A stretch of 64,000 nt of DNA from Aliivibrio wodanis (GTDB taxonomy: Bacteria; Pseudomonadota; Gammaproteobacteria; Enterobacterales; Vibrionaceae): the NCBI GenBank assembly GCA_000953695.1, contig LN554846.1, positions 2,798,151 to 2,862,150 on the forward strand, read 5' to 3'. Under the pieces are notes generated by a model that saw nothing but the letters and a program-made list of their open reading frames with translations, did not search any database and was not told the origin of the DNA. Shown piece after piece: positions 63,549 through 64,000 of the stretch (the first letter of the stretch is position 1; every line of letters begins with the position of its first letter). The translations under genes were made by a program, and so were the position numbers.

Positions 63549-64000
<452 letters not shown>

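Overview
The window is chromosomal DNA of a gammaproteobacterium of the family Vibrionaceae, most likely Aliivibrio (the fischeri/salmonicida/wodanis group). The basis is AT-rich intergenic DNA, the Vibrio-type linkage of a CrbS-like hybrid kinase with a DUF294/CBS protein, an exonuclease and acs, and protein sequences close to E. coli/Vibrio orthologues throughout. Species cannot be fixed from the sequence alone.

Layout. (1) 1-13.3 kb: zapB (partial), glpX, DUF3135 gene, a CHMI-family isomerase, tpiA, a DUF559 nuclease-like gene, groEL/groES, a MATE exporter, gpmI, galE and a DHH phosphoesterase. The gaps here are packed with several interleaved, inverted repeat families. (2) 13.4-23.0 kb: an acetate-switch block, with a CrbS-like kinase and an MFS transporter on the minus strand facing a DUF294/CBS protein, a DnaQ-like exonuclease and acs on the plus strand. 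(3) 23.4-28.2 kb: aroQ-accB-accC, prmA, dusB-fis. (4) 28.3-39.8 kb: small protein, zntR, purH-purD, a yjaH-like lipoprotein gene, hupA, CNNM-type protein, yjaG, a D-2-hydroxyacid dehydrogenase, terB-like, hemE, nudC and rsd. (5) 39.9-53.7 kb: the transcription/translation superoperon read leftward (thrU-tyrU-glyT-tufB-secE-nusG-rplKA-rplJL-rpoBC). (6) 53.8-58.7 kb: coaA, birA (frameshifted here), murB, a GNAT-like gene and pssA. (7) 58.8-64 kb: a decayed IS630-type insertion, then an rRNA operon read leftward (16S partial, 23S, 5S, tRNA-Asp). Much of regions 4-7 matches the order of the E. coli 90-minute region.

Working together: glpX, tpiA, gpmI, acs and the CrbS-like kinase concentrate gluconeogenic and acetate functions. 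gpmI has a near-perfect HexR-type site, and acs and the DUF294 operon share a GACTAAAGTC inverted repeat upstream. purHD has a PUR-box-like operator and groESL a sigma-32-type promoter.

Most unusual content: between tpiA and groEL the DUF559 gene sits inside a 639-bp unit with roughly 85-100 bp inverted ends. It is followed directly by a 228-bp copy with the same ends but no gene, and a third, degenerate gene-less copy lies near 8.75 kb. This looks like an autonomous element plus MITE-like derivatives, nested within a second dispersed inverted-repeat family whose copies often begin within a few bases of stop codons. Other points are a one-base frameshift in the poly-A tract of birA, an intrinsic-terminator-like hairpin plus a Shine-Dalgarno-masking hairpin between rpoB and rpoC, and a repeat-encoded C-terminal tail on the MATE protein.
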